A stretch of DNA of 64,000 nt from Siderastrea radians (lineage: Eukaryota; Cnidaria; Anthozoa; Scleractinia; Rhizangiidae): positions 19,037,389 through 19,101,388 of the forward strand of contig OZ024892.1 in the NCBI GenBank assembly GCA_964017195.1, given 5' to 3'. The position numbers and the translations under genes are program-made. Positions 1 to 10,969 of the stretch are shown here, piece by piece. The notes below the pieces were generated by a model that was not told the origin of the DNA, ran no database searches, and saw only the letters and a program-made list of their open reading frames with translations. How positions within the stretch are numbered: position 1 is the first letter of the stretch; every line of letters begins with the position of its first letter.

Positions 1-1042
1 ATTTGCTGTGCAATTAAGGAATCTAATAAAAATGAAAAACCGGTGTAAATCAAATAAAATTATATAAAATAACTTAAATGAGTCAGCTGCTGCTTAGGGC
101 ATTCCATTCTTTGATAAATTTATAGAAGCTAAATTTACAGATGCTGTTGCTATAGTTGGTAATATTAATAAATAATTTCAAGTGCGGAGAACAAGTTGCT
201 TGGATAGGCAATTTAGGTAATTTGAGGATTTCCATCGCAGGGATAAATAGCTTTATACACATTGGATGGCTACATGTACGTGATTCTACAACGTTGCTTT
301 AATTATTAAGTTACTCAGAATGGTTGAGACTGTTCCAGGTTCACACTTGTAGAAGTGAATTGAATGAATTTAGAGGGTTTTTTAGTCCTTCCACATCATG
401 AGAGTGTTTCTGCTTACGGGGATTCCAAACACTAGTCATGCAGCTAACTAGTGGCATTTTCAAGGCATGACTCAACTAGGGTAATATAAACCTGAATCTT
501 AAATATTATGATAGTGATGTGGGCAATGGGACAGAACTGAGCTGTGTTCATGAGCTTGCTAGAATTTTCAAGGCAAGGCCTAATTTGGGTTTACAAGCCT
601 GATTCTCCTTGGTATCAGGACAGCTAGCCAGGATTACATTTTCAAAACTTATTGGTAACTTGTCAGTGAAGTTTTAGTGATCGTAACACGATAAGGCAGC
701 CAATTGCTTAGGAGTAAACCATGCTTCCAAGCTTGCTAATCCCAAAAAGGGATTGTAACATATTTGCTGTAATCTTTTGAATGGTAGACTGCTTCTGTGT
801 TGTTGTTTGAAGGTGGAGTTGAGAACTAGACATCGTGAGCGTCCAACTGCCAGGGCTAGTGAATTACTATTCTAATTTTGTGAAAGGGATTTCCTGTGCA
901 AGTTACCATAACCCATGGCCCTCTTAGTGTCTAAATATCAAGGGGTTAGGGGATTGCCGATGGTGTGAAGAATGTAAGGGACCTGGGATTTACAACAAAA
1001 TGTTTTCTAATTTTTCATAATTCACAATATACTTTTTTTCAG
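1..1042. other. Intergenic or intronic sequence, nothing assigned
   Basis: No exon with convincing splice sites and frame was found. Because an acceptor lies at 1042, most of this stretch is probably an intron (or introns) of the plus-strand gene that ends at 1542. Short direct repeats of gene-free AT-rich sequence are all that can be seen. Confidence 0.4.
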
Positions 1043-1542
1043 GTTAGTACTTTTTGCCAAACAGGCATGGAATTTGACCTTGCACTCATTGATATTGTCA
1101 GGTTATAACTTCATAACTTGTCATTATTCTCACCTCCCTGTTACTTGAACTTTCTGTCACCATATTCAATTTTTTGCCAGTCAAATACATTAAATGGCCA
1201 CTGGAAAAACAAATTGTCCTTTTTAGAAGGGATAATGTTGCCTCTAACAGATATACATGTATGTTTGGCACTTGATTTGATCATGTTTCCTTTTATTTTT
1301 CAAACATCAACAAAAATGTGATATCAACATAAGAGCACCCTAGGTTGATAGCATGTTATATTGTGTTATTCCTTTACTCAATGTTAATTTTAAATTCTCA
1401 TTAAAGAACTTCATTAACATAATTATTTTTTCTCCTTTTCTTCTTGAACCCCCCATTTCCCATTGATTTCCATTTTTAAACAGTTCCAAACTTCACCCAA
1501 ATAACTCAATTCATTGAAGTACTCAAGGAGGAAACTTCTTAA
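1043..1542 (+). CDS. Last two exons of an unrecognised plus-strand gene
   Basis: Two short exons fit together. The first, 1043-1101, follows a strong polypyrimidine acceptor (TTTTTTTCAG) and ends at a GT donor. The second, 1484-1542, follows an acceptor ending in CAG and closes with TAA. The intron is phase 1 and the joined frame is open: 19 codons reading LVLFAKQAWNLTLHSLILS, a Val across the junction, then PNFTQITQFIEVLKEETS and stop. The composition (amphipathic, Leu-rich, then a short acidic helix) looks like the C-terminal helix of a folded protein, but I do not recognise the family. The start of the gene lies left of the window or in unrecognised upstream exons. What is seen is phase agreement and an open frame; gene identity is unknown. 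Confidence 0.45.
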
Positions 1543-3342
1543 AACCTATAAAGGAATATTATCCCCAGGACTAGTTGAACAAACAAAGAGGACTGTATCT
1601 ATCCACTGTTCAAATGCTTTATTTGCCCATTCTTTACAGGCTCTTATTTTACTAAATTCTAATAGCCAAGATTACACACATAACTTTTTCCAAAAGTAAA
1701 TTGTTGTTGATATCATACCTTATCATTAGCCCAATCAGTTATTAATAACACAAGTGTGTTAGTATTGGACACTCGTCTACAATGATATCTCTAACAATAT
1801 TAACAATAAATGATAAATAAATACAAACGATATTTCTAACTAAAAAAAAACATGCACATAAAGTATCATGAGGAAATATTGTAAACTGGACAGCTAAAGC
1901 ACAGAAAGCAGTATTGAAAGTGACAAATCCTAGGAGATCTGCAATTGGACAAGCAAATATGTAGACAAGAATGAGACTAAATAAATCCAACAATGCCAAC
2001 ATGACCACTGTTCCCTTTAAAGCCGCACCTGGGATTTACTGGATTAAACACCACTAACTGTTTGACTATGCAATTGCTACATGGCTCTCTGGAAGAGCAC
2101 TTGCAATAAATGGGATGCTGTAACTTCTAAATAAATCTTATGATGATGATGAACAACGATTCGTCCCTCATCTCAAGCATAACAGCCCTCACTGGTATTT
2201 TATCGTAAGCTCTAAAGATGACGAAATGTTAAAAATGTTCAAAGACTTATGTAATCACTCCTAATAAATAAACATGAGCATTTTTTATCTCCAGTGGTTG
2301 AACAAGATAATGAGAAGTGTTACCCATGAATTGAAAAGCTCAAGAAACAGATTGCTATGGGATAGCAAGCAGAGTAAAGTAACTTAAGATTACATACAAA
2401 CTTTGTTACTTGAACATGTAAATGTTTGAAAATAAAAAGAAAGTTGCAAATAGATGTGCAGTCCATGCTAGGGTATACTATGCCAAAGATCTTTGGTATG
2501 GATCAATCCATAAACAAACAGTCATAAGAGTCATAAACAAACAGTCATAAGAGTTACATTTACCAAACCAAGTTGGCTAGGATCAGCAAGTAAAAAATAA
2601 ATAGACTGGTTGAGCATAAATAGATAAATAAATAAATAATTTGCAACAATTTACCGTAAGATAAATTATGCCAAAAGCCGCCTATCCTCATGAAACAAAA
2701 ACACACGTTCGTTCGGGTGTATTCGTAAGCGAACAATTTCCCTTGATCAACATTTAAAAACAAGTGGTCAGGGGAAGATGATTATTTTCTATTTTGCGCG
2801 TGATCTATGAGTTCGGCGAGCTTTATACTGTACGCACAAACCATATTAAATGAACGGCCAAAACAAGACCTCTAACACTTTGCCGTGTTCCTAAAGCCCG
2901 TATATGTATAACTTGTCTTTGTTTTTCTTTTTTTCTTCACGCATGTTTGAACCAACCTTCAGCCTTTTCCGTCATTTTGTTTATCTTGACCTCAGCCGTA
3001 ATCTCGTACCCAGATCTTCTCACTCACTTCGCCTTAGACCAGTCCAGGATATCCCGATATTTAAGGACAGGGAGCAAGGGAGACTTTTGTCTGCGCAGGC
3101 GCGAAAAAGTTTTCAAATTTTTTTTGTTTTGGGGATTTTCGAAGAGCACGCGGTTTTCGGCGAGGTTGAATTTGACAACCTAAACTTTAAACGGAAAGCA
3201 TTTATAAATACGTTGTCGACATGCCAAGTGGAGCATTTTGCCATAAAAAGGAACTCAATATGGAGACAGATAAGCTTGTTTGACATCGCTTGTGGTAATT
3301 TTGCTGCCGATGAAGACCTTTTCATGTAGACGTGTTGACCGT
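1543..3342. other. Intergenic, nothing assigned
   Basis: AT-rich sequence downstream of the gene end at 1542. It holds a short direct repeat of an 18-20 bp unit (cataaacaaacagtcata) near 2510-2550 and AATAAA-like motifs that could serve as polyadenylation signals. From about 2950 to 3340 the sequence becomes richer in CpG, leading into a promoter-like element. No supported exon. Confidence 0.4.
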
Positions 3343-3352
3343 AAGATGGCGG
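3343..3352 (+). promoter_or_regulatory. AAGATGGCGG start-site element (YY1-like), plus strand
   Basis: The motif AAGATGGCGG is typical of TATA-less animal promoters, where it lies at or just after the start site. A good donor (GTAAGTA) follows at about 3462, after a short leader, and a pyrimidine-AG acceptor is at about 4593. Joining ATGTCTATTGTG before that donor to the exon at 4594 gives an open frame of only 32 codons, so either the transcript is non-coding, its later exons were not recognised, or this is a leader. Confidence 0.35.
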
Positions 3353-3469
3353 ATTGTCAGCAATTCTTTACATGGCGGGGCCGGTTTCAGTGAACTTACC
3401 TGTCTTCCTAGGCTGTACTTCACGTCATATTCAACGCCTACTGAAAGGACAATGTCTATTGTGGTAAGT

Positions 3470-6400
3470 AAATCGCATATCTGGCTCCTTGAGTTTGTAT
3501 TTAGGTTTTTTTGTTTTCTTCATCTTGCGGTTTTGAAGAAACCATGTTGTTGTCATCCTCAATTTCACGGTGTCGTTCAACAAGGGCATCCCTCCTTTTC
3601 AGTTTTCATCATTTCGTCATAAAAATCGAATACAACATTGAAATGAACTTGTTTTACCGTTTTCTGGGTTCACTTAGCGTACTACTTAAACACTTTTTAT
3701 TATCAGGCGAAGTGAATATTTTGATCGATAAATTTAGATTTTCTGTGACCTGAAATTAAAATTTGTCATCAAACCTCCGAGACTTTTGTTTCCCTTCGTG
3801 ATATGGGAATTCCCATCATTGACGGATGGGTCAACTAATTTACTAGCTGTTGGCAGATTTTGGTTTATATTGACGGTGTACCCCCAATACCCTCTTGCCG
3901 AACGAAGCTCCGCGGGTCGAGCTTCATTTTCAAAATATTGGTTATATGATATCACACATTTTAGTCCTTCTACACCTCACAAATTACAACAAACCACTAA
4001 TGTAAAGTGTTCACCAAGTAGTACTAAGTTCAAATTTACTTTGTGCCAAATGTCAATTTTGTGGACCTTTCAATTATTATTTTTTGGCATTTGTTGTCAT
4101 GACGGTGGTTCGGAAGTGAAATTAAATTGTGCGTAAAAATCGGGTTGCTACTGTATTTTTGATCATAGCCAAAAAACTAATTCGTGATATGGGGATCGGC
4201 TTGGTGAGATGAGTTTCAAGGACTACCCTAATAGTTTGGTAACGTCAAACTAAATTTAAATGATGTACTGGTTGGTCAAAATAAAGGCCAAAGTCGGTTG
4301 ACTTATTTGTGTCTTTTGAATGGCGTGACACAGTGCTTCACTCGATTTTGTCACACAAACGTATGCATGTTTCTTTGCAATATTCCGTTTTTATTATCCT
4401 GCTAAATGAGGTACTTAACAGTTTTTTGTACATTAATGAGAGTGAAAATACAAAATACTCATATATGTGAACTGCAGAAGAAATATGAAACAGTGATATT
4501 TTTGTTGATATCACTGTTGCTGCTTAAGTTGATATCTCAGTGATTATTATTACTGGTGTTAACTTTTGACATAAATTTTATTTTTCCCATACAGATCTTG
4601 ACAGCTCGCTTGAAAAACAGTATGGCACAGGCCCTCATGTTAATAGGAAAGTATCGTTGTGGCAGGTCCTTGAATACTTGAATGATTACTTTTTTGTCCT
4701 TCTTACAAATTCATAGACACAGAACTTTCATCAGCACATTTTGCATCCTTATTAAACTTTTAAGTTTTCCTTTGCCTACCAAAACCTTTGAATAGTTGCC
4801 CAGACATTAACATCACCTGGCACTGTGTGTACAACCAGTGTGCTGGAAACAGAAATGTACATAAATTGTAGCTAATGGTTCTCTGGGCTTTATTTAATTC
4901 CCACTTGCTTTCATTACTTAAATGTACACGTAACTAAAATTTACTAGTCCCTTATTAAAGATAATGTGTCACAAGGACTTTGTGGATGTTTTTTTGGTCA
5001 AAACTCTGCTAAAATTATTGATAGGTAACTTAACCTATGCACATCAACATTATCTTAAACCTGTGTGCAGACATCTCCCTTGCTTCAAAGGAAGCAAGGG
5101 AAATAGGAGCCATCTGTGTGCAGGTTACATAATTGTCTTTAAACATCTAGAGGAAGGTATAAACTCAGTTTTTCAGAGAAAACACTATGGCCATTCAATA
5201 ATTCATCGTGAAGAAAATCACAGCAAGGGATTGCAAATCTGAGAAATGGGCGACGGTAAATTGAAAAGTTAAGATAAGCAGGCAAAAGTTTTGCCTTCCT
5301 GCTGTTGTTCTTCATTATCATAACAGACTTCAATGCAAGAGCAAGTACTGTTTATCAATAAAGTAAGTTGAACTTCAATGGAAATGTGTAATGTTTGTTG
5401 CATTGGAAGATAATTTATTTGTGTTTGAAACGGGAAGAAAGACAAATTCATTTACAAGAGGGAGGTAAAAAATGGCATCTGCCTCAAAAACCACTTTTTG
5501 GGTTAAAAATATTTCTGACATTAAAAAATGAAACACATAGCTAAGGCAAAATTAAGAAGTTGATATGACAAAGGATTTAAAATGATTTTTGCGAAGATAT
5601 TGTACCCAGACTTTTTTGCAGCTGCTATGGTCTTCCATTTAGTTAAACTCTCAATCTGCTGAAATGAAAACCATGAAAACCTAGAGCAAATGAGACCAGT
5701 TGGGAGTGGGGGGGGGGGGGGGATGAAGTTTTATGGACCAAAAATTGATTTGGACCCCTCAGAGGCCTATTTGTTTTGAATGATCATGAAATTAGGAAAG
5801 TTCATTTCTCCTTTTAATGTGTAAACTCATGAGGATAACAACCATGTTATTTGCAGACTCTTTTTTCAGGTGTCCCTTTTCTTTTACATCCCCCTCTCTC
5901 CTAAGAAAAATCCACTTGCCCCTACCCTATAAAAAGTGAACAGTCCCTTTATTGATTGAAATTAAAGAATGAATGGATAACTTTATTTAACCACGGTCAA
6001 CTCATCAGGACTTAAAAACACTATTTCTATACAAAAACTGCTATAATACATTAACATTATGACAAAACCTAATTAGACTACGAGTCTACTTTCCATAAGT
6101 TCCATGCAGAGAGATCTTCAGAAGAACTACTTGCAGCCAGCCCCAAAGGCCCCAAGAGAGTTGAACTTCACCTGTCGCAGCTCAACATGAAGGCTATTTC
6201 AAAGAAATGCTCCAGAGTAACTGAAACTATTTTTCGTAAGGTTTGTACGGGGTAGAGGAATAGCGAGTTTGCCATTGGTGTCTCTTAAAGAGTAACTGGA
6301 GACATTTTAAAATGAAAAGTTGCAAAATCAACTGTCACCAAGGGAAATATCTTTTTAAAAAAAGCAACACCTGCATTTGCAAGCAATATCCTGAGGCCAT

Positions 6401-7500
6401 TTTTTCAACAAGTTCAAGACAATGTCATCAAACACTGGGTAAAACATGAATGCAGCTTTCCATAGAAAGGTTTATCATAATAGGAAATTACAAGTTAAAG
6501 TCAAGAGCTGCAATTTTTTTACTCATTGTACTTTGTGGAGTCAGCTTTTTGAAAACTTAATGACAGGACAACAACTATGTGAAAATCCTTTGGTCCACAA
6601 ATGTTTTCTAAAAATAATAACCAGCCTCAACATCAGCTCGTGAACTTATATTCAAGGTTACTGGGTGCTGGTCTTCTTTAAAATCTCCTAAAAGAAAAGG
6701 TTTCAAAACAAAAGAACTGTCAGGGGCTGGTATGACTGATGGAAAACTATAAAAGGTGGTAACTGTGTACAGTACATCTCCTAAGGCTCTCTGTTGCAAT
6801 TAAGATTAGACTCCTTTATTTAAAATTCAAAAGGGCAGCCCTTTCAGAAGTCAAAGCATCTGCCATCAATGGGAGCCCTGACTTAAATTACACAACATAA
6901 CCGGCCTTCGGTCACAAAACTAAGATAGTTAAATACAGATGAAGATATTAAAAAAAAGGCAAAAAGGGATGAGAAGCACACTTTACAAGTAACAAACACA
7001 ACTGAAGTCATACAAAACTGAGTTACTTTCAACATGGAATCCTTTGGTGTAAATATGGCAACAAAACGGCCACTAAATAATGAGACAAAACTTGCTTTAC
7101 AAATTGAATAACCAAAAAGTCAATGTTTGAAAACAGTTAACATTCACTTCATGTCATTAACATTCTTCAAGCAAAACGTTTTTGCATCTGCATTCTCACA
7201 ACTTATGGCCTTTTTTGTCTTAACAAAAACTTAAACAGTCCATCGGATGGCTACAAGTTGGCAAAACTGCTAAACTAGAGATAATTCCCGTTTGCCTACA
7301 TGGTTAACCAACTAGTGATTAATGGTAGGTCTTCTAAAGTGTTTTATGGTTTTTACACCTCTTTCACTCTGAGATTATTTGACCGCTGAGTGACCGCCAC
7401 GGCCCTTTTAAACATCGAAGGGAAGCTCACTGATCGACTGTTATGTAGCAAAAGCTAACAAAAAGTTGCAAGCAGACTGTTTTAAAATTGTGAGTAGGAT
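3470..7500. other. Intergenic or intronic, few assignable elements
   Basis: AT-rich sequence with a poly-G tract at 5707-5720 and dispersed-repeat-like pieces near 5970-6060 and 6800-6900. A candidate acceptor-flanked frame on the minus strand at 6608-6790 reads RALGDVLYTVTTFYSF and onward to a stop. It could be a terminal exon of a gene starting at the divergent promoter near 7775, but no connecting exons were found, so it is not called as a gene. Confidence 0.3.
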
Positions 7501-7770
7501 AGCTTACCTGCTTTGGTGAAAACGGCAACAGGCTAAACGCTTACTGTCCTCCAAAACTTTGAATCCTTCCTAATCTCCTCACTTCATGGAACATATTTTC
7601 TCCCGCTCACAAATGCAAAAGCCCGAGCAAAACACTCGTTTTTCCGCGTTAAAATACTTTTTCCAAATTTCCTTCCGCTGCTGAGGAGTTAGGAAAACGC
7701 CTGGATTTGTTATATTTGCAAAAAAAGGTAATAAGTGATCAAGCGATGAAACCTACATCTTTTCCGCAGA

Positions 7771-7955
7771 CCGCCATCTTTGTTTATTTCATTGGCGCGC
7801 ACGTTTCAGGAATCTGGGTACTAGCAAAATGATTAACCAATCAGGCAAAAGTCTCCCTTGCTAGGACAGGGCCGACTGACCTCTAAGCCAATGAGAAGCC
7901 GACTTTTGATTCACGGATCATGTATCAAAACAAGCGTCCATTTTCAAAATGGCGG
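7771..7955. promoter_or_regulatory. Divergent promoter-like region with two ATGGCGG elements
   Basis: CCGCCATCTTT at 7771-7781 is AAAGATGGCGG on the minus strand, and CAAAATGGCGG lies at 7945-7955 on the plus strand, about 170 bp apart and pointing outward. CpGs and a CCAAT-type box (ccaatcag) lie between them. This arrangement is typical of a bidirectional TATA-less animal promoter. On the minus side a GTAAGC donor occurs at about 7506. Neither ATG opens a long frame (both hit stops within about 13 codons), so they more likely mark 5' untranslated exons. Confidence 0.4.
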
Positions 7956-7959
7956 ATGA

Positions 7960-9145
7960 AGGCAGAACTGAGTGATGATTTCCCGAGGTCTTGTTATGCT
8001 ACTTGTGAGGAATATTTTGAGAATTCGAAGTTATTTTATCGCTCAACCGTATCTTTTGAGCAAGCCCAGTATTTTCAAATCCACATTTACTGCATAAATC
8101 CAACACAAAGGACGTCCATGGGAGCGACAAAATTTGCACGCGGATCAAACATCTCATTTCGATTAAAGTTTTATTGAAATGCAGACAAATAGCCGGGTAA
8201 GCAGTAATGTATTACTTTCGTGGAACCGAGTTTATTCTTAAAGATGTAACCGATGCGTTTCGCAACAAGAAAATGTATCAAAAATATATATAAGCCTTCT
8301 GTCGATCGCCGATCTTTTCTTGTTCGTCTTATTGTTTATACATACCAGTACATCAAGACATCTATTTCATGACTTGCAATCAAAATTTCTTCTGGCATTT
8401 ATAGTTGGTTGGATATTGACTCGAACGATGCGTTTGTTCTACCTTGGCATGAAATAAACAATTTACGCCGGCAAAACATTCATTATTTGTGGCATTTCCA
8501 AAGGGCTCATAATTTTCCAATAGGCCACTCATTTTAAGTAGCTTTGTTTACAAAGAAATTGCAACCTGCACACTTGTGAACTTGATCATCCCTATTTTTT
8601 TCGTACATAAGGTCTTGCAAGGGGATATTTAAATATCAGTTTTATTCTATGTGTACTTTAGACACGCAGTTCATTCTCCATCTGTTTATCATTTGATTTC
8701 ACTAAGCTAAAGTTGAGCTATACCTATTTGGTATTAAACATCCTCTGAGCACTATGATGAGACATATTTCCCAATAATGAAAAGTGGTGAATATTGGTTT
8801 TCTGTACATGTCCCCCCCCCCCCCCCAACTGATCACAGCAGAAAAGAAGATTTGCCAAGTGCCATGGATAATGAATTGCTTACTCTTAGATGGCTTTTCT
8901 GTGTTGCAATTACAGGTTATTTTTACAAGTCACACAGTGTTTTGAATTCATTTACAGCTTCTCCAAAGCAAAATGTGACACAAAAATATCCTGCAGTACT
9001 ACACAATGAAATTTTCAAGAGGCTGTCAACAGGTGTGGGTTGGAATGAACATCACCCAGTAATTTGAGCAGAACACAAAATAATCAATGGTCAGATTGAG
9101 ATATACTGGACTTCAACATTTATTTTCACAATTCAGTTAACATGT
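7960..9145. other. Intergenic or intronic, nothing assigned
   Basis: A poly-C tract at 8813-8826 interrupts otherwise ordinary AT-rich sequence. An open frame at 8777-9067 crosses the poly-C run (giving a proline run) and has no recognisable motif, so it is treated as chance. Confidence 0.35.
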
Positions 9146-9199
9146 TTAACATAGGTTATCGTCTGTGTTCAGCTTTTGCTGCTTTGCCAACTGCAGGAC
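9146..9199 (-). CDS. Candidate terminal exon of a minus-strand gene
   Basis: On the minus strand an acceptor (TTTTTGCAG) is followed by 18 codons reading VLQLAKQQKLNTDDNLC and a TAA stop. It begins in phase 0. A phase-0 donor (TTTTAAG|GTACGT) with an upstream frame ending VLIDDVVTILRSDFK lies at about 10451 on the same strand. The two would join in frame, but the upstream frame has no ATG before a stop at about 10678, so the gene model is incomplete. No family recognised. The RAG1-like module at 9982-10191 would lie inside the intervening intron. Confidence 0.35.
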   Translation of the reverse strand, partial: VLQLAKQQKLNTDDNLC

Positions 9200-9981
9200 C
9201 TGCAAAAATGAATTACAGATATGATCAGTGTGACAATAAATATAATATTGTTTCAGCAAACAACAAACAGTGGCCATCACACCTGATAATACCATAAATT
9301 ACTCTCCCACATTTTAGCTCTTGAAAAGGCAATTGAAGAAAGTACACTTGCTGCTGATTTGATTTTCATGCAAGTCCAATCAAAACAGATGTAGGGAAAA
9401 CTATTTTGTAGCATGATTTTTATAAAGGATAGGGTTTAGTGGTTTGGGAGTTGATCTGTTTCATCTGGGAAAACTTTGCTTGAAAGAAATTCTTGTATGG
9501 ACATGTATGAACTGGTGACTTGTAAGTTTCTTCAGTGATGACAAAGTAAACATTGTAATTAAGTAATCAATCTGCAAATTGGTGAACAGACGTGGAATTT
9601 TGGAAAAATGAGAAATGCTTACAGCCTATTTTTCCTAACTTGCTTAATCTTCTTTCTGCTTAGGTAGCACATATGGTCATTTCAAATCTCCCAAAATGCC
9701 TAAACAAATCACGCAAAGTTCCATTCCCTGCTGAAATGACGTTTACAATCTATAAAGAAAGTTTTACACTACCAAGTAAAATAAACACTTCCTGTCTCCA
9801 TTTCATTTAATGTTAAAATTATGGCTATAAACCAATCACAATCTGTAGTTAAGGAAAATCTCCACAATACCCCCCTCCCCGCCCACACATAAAGAGCGAG
9901 AGAGGGTTTCTTAAACTCCAAAAAAACATTAAAGAAAATTTTATATCTAGAGAGTGGGGGCCTCATTTGTTCCTTCCAGCA

Positions 9982-10191
9982 AGGTAATCTTTGTTGCTGC
10001 ATTTCACTCTGCATTTCATGCAAATCAGTGTATTTGGGATGCACATTGGATGAATCAACCAGCACAGACACTTTCCAAATTTCACGGATTTCATTCGCAC
10101 ATTTGAGGACTTCTGCTTTCCTTTCTTTCCCTTTCAGTTTAAGTCCACAAATTCGGCAAAGTGTCTCAAGCAACCGCGTGTGCTCTTCCAT
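9982..10191 (-). pseudogene. RAG1-like N-terminal zinc module, frameshifted
   Basis: Translated from the minus-strand ATG at 10191, the frame begins MEEHTRLLETLCRICGLKLK and continues to an IHP-type motif, VDSSNVHPKYTD. The order LCRxCG, about 35 residues, then HPxxxC and CxxC is the zinc-binding arrangement of the conserved non-core N-terminal part of RAG1 and its invertebrate RAG1-like relatives. In this copy the Cys pair is not in the main frame. Moving one base at about 10021-10026 gives HPKYTDCMKCRVKC, restoring two CxxC-like pairs, but that frame then stops within about 12 codons. The main frame instead reads on to 9769 without further motifs and with unlike composition. Either the module is a decayed fragment or an error is present. 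Family similarity is from memory of motif order, not from a search. Confidence 0.5.
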
Positions 10192-10450
10192 GTACTTTAT
10201 AAGAGGATAAAAATGAAAACGATTCCCGTTAACACAAAGGAACGACGTAGTACACAAGCATTACGACAGCAGCGGTTTGTCTACACTCGTAAAGCCTCAT
10301 ATTCAAAGACACCTTACATAAAATCGACGTTGCTTACACTCGTGAAATTTTGCACAATGATGCTTTAACAACACTAGAACTAGTAAAAAATAAAACCAGT
10401 TCAATAAAAAATGGGTGAATGCTACAAAATAACGCTTATTCTTTACGTAC

Positions 10451-10660
10451 CTTAAAATCTGACCGCAAAATCGTAACTACATCGTCGATTAATACAAGCA
10501 AAATCCAAAGATATAAATATCGCAACTTCCAAAATGGCCGATGCTTCTTCTGTCTTTTGCCCGCTGAAAGTCCCGGATGAACGCTGTGAGAGACTGGAAA
10601 CAATAAATTTCTTTGTGTGCGTGTGACTTTTGAAAAACGGCCGCCATTTTCCTTGCGAAC
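10451..10660. promoter_or_regulatory. Promoter-like CpG region with opposed ATGGC elements
   Basis: AAAATGGCCG (plus strand, from 10531) and AAAATGGCGGCC (minus strand, complement of GGCCGCCATTTT, near 10639-10650) face each other about 100 bp apart, so the two potential transcripts overlap. The plus frame starts MADASSVFCPLKVPDERCER and stops after 30 codons. The minus frame starts MAAVFQKSHAHKEIYCF and stops at 10489. A GTACGT donor on the minus strand lies at 10450. Which, if either, is translated cannot be decided from sequence. Confidence 0.3.
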
Positions 10661-10786
10661 AATAGCTTCATGACGTCATTGCTGTCCCGATATATCGGGA
10701 CAATCCGGACTGTAGACGCCATTGCATTTTGAATACATTTCCATCCTCGTTGGAAATTTTGGTCACGTGATTCTGCTGTGTGCCAG

Positions 10787-10885
10787 GGTCTTCTCCCGAG
10801 CCGCCGCCATATTGAAAAGCGAGAAGACCCTGGGGACGAGGTTGAAGCTCCCCCATTCTCGTCCCCAGAGCTGCTTGGCCCTCTT
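10787..10885. repeat. Fold-back repeat fragment (AGGGTCTTCTC family)
   Basis: CCAGGGTCTTCTC at the left pairs with GAGAAGACCCTGG 20-30 bp further on, and CTGGGGACGAG pairs with CTCGTCCCCAG just beyond, giving two consecutive hairpins. A related piece (accctggggacgtggttgg) occurs at about 25418-25436, so this is a dispersed family. Confidence 0.5.
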
Positions 10886-10969
10886 AGCCGCCAGCGACTG
10901 GGCACGAGGATCAAGGGAGAGTAATCCTGAATTTTCCTGAATCCGGGTCCGAGTCAAATGGCTCGCCAA

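Noticed and set aside
2904..3329. 141-codon plus-strand frame upstream of the 3.34-kb promoter element
   Set aside because: No domain, no splice context, and overlapping open frames on both strands; treated as chance in CpG-richer sequence.
8777..9067. 96-codon frame with a proline run
   Set aside because: Created by translation across a poly-C tract; no domain and no splice signals that help.
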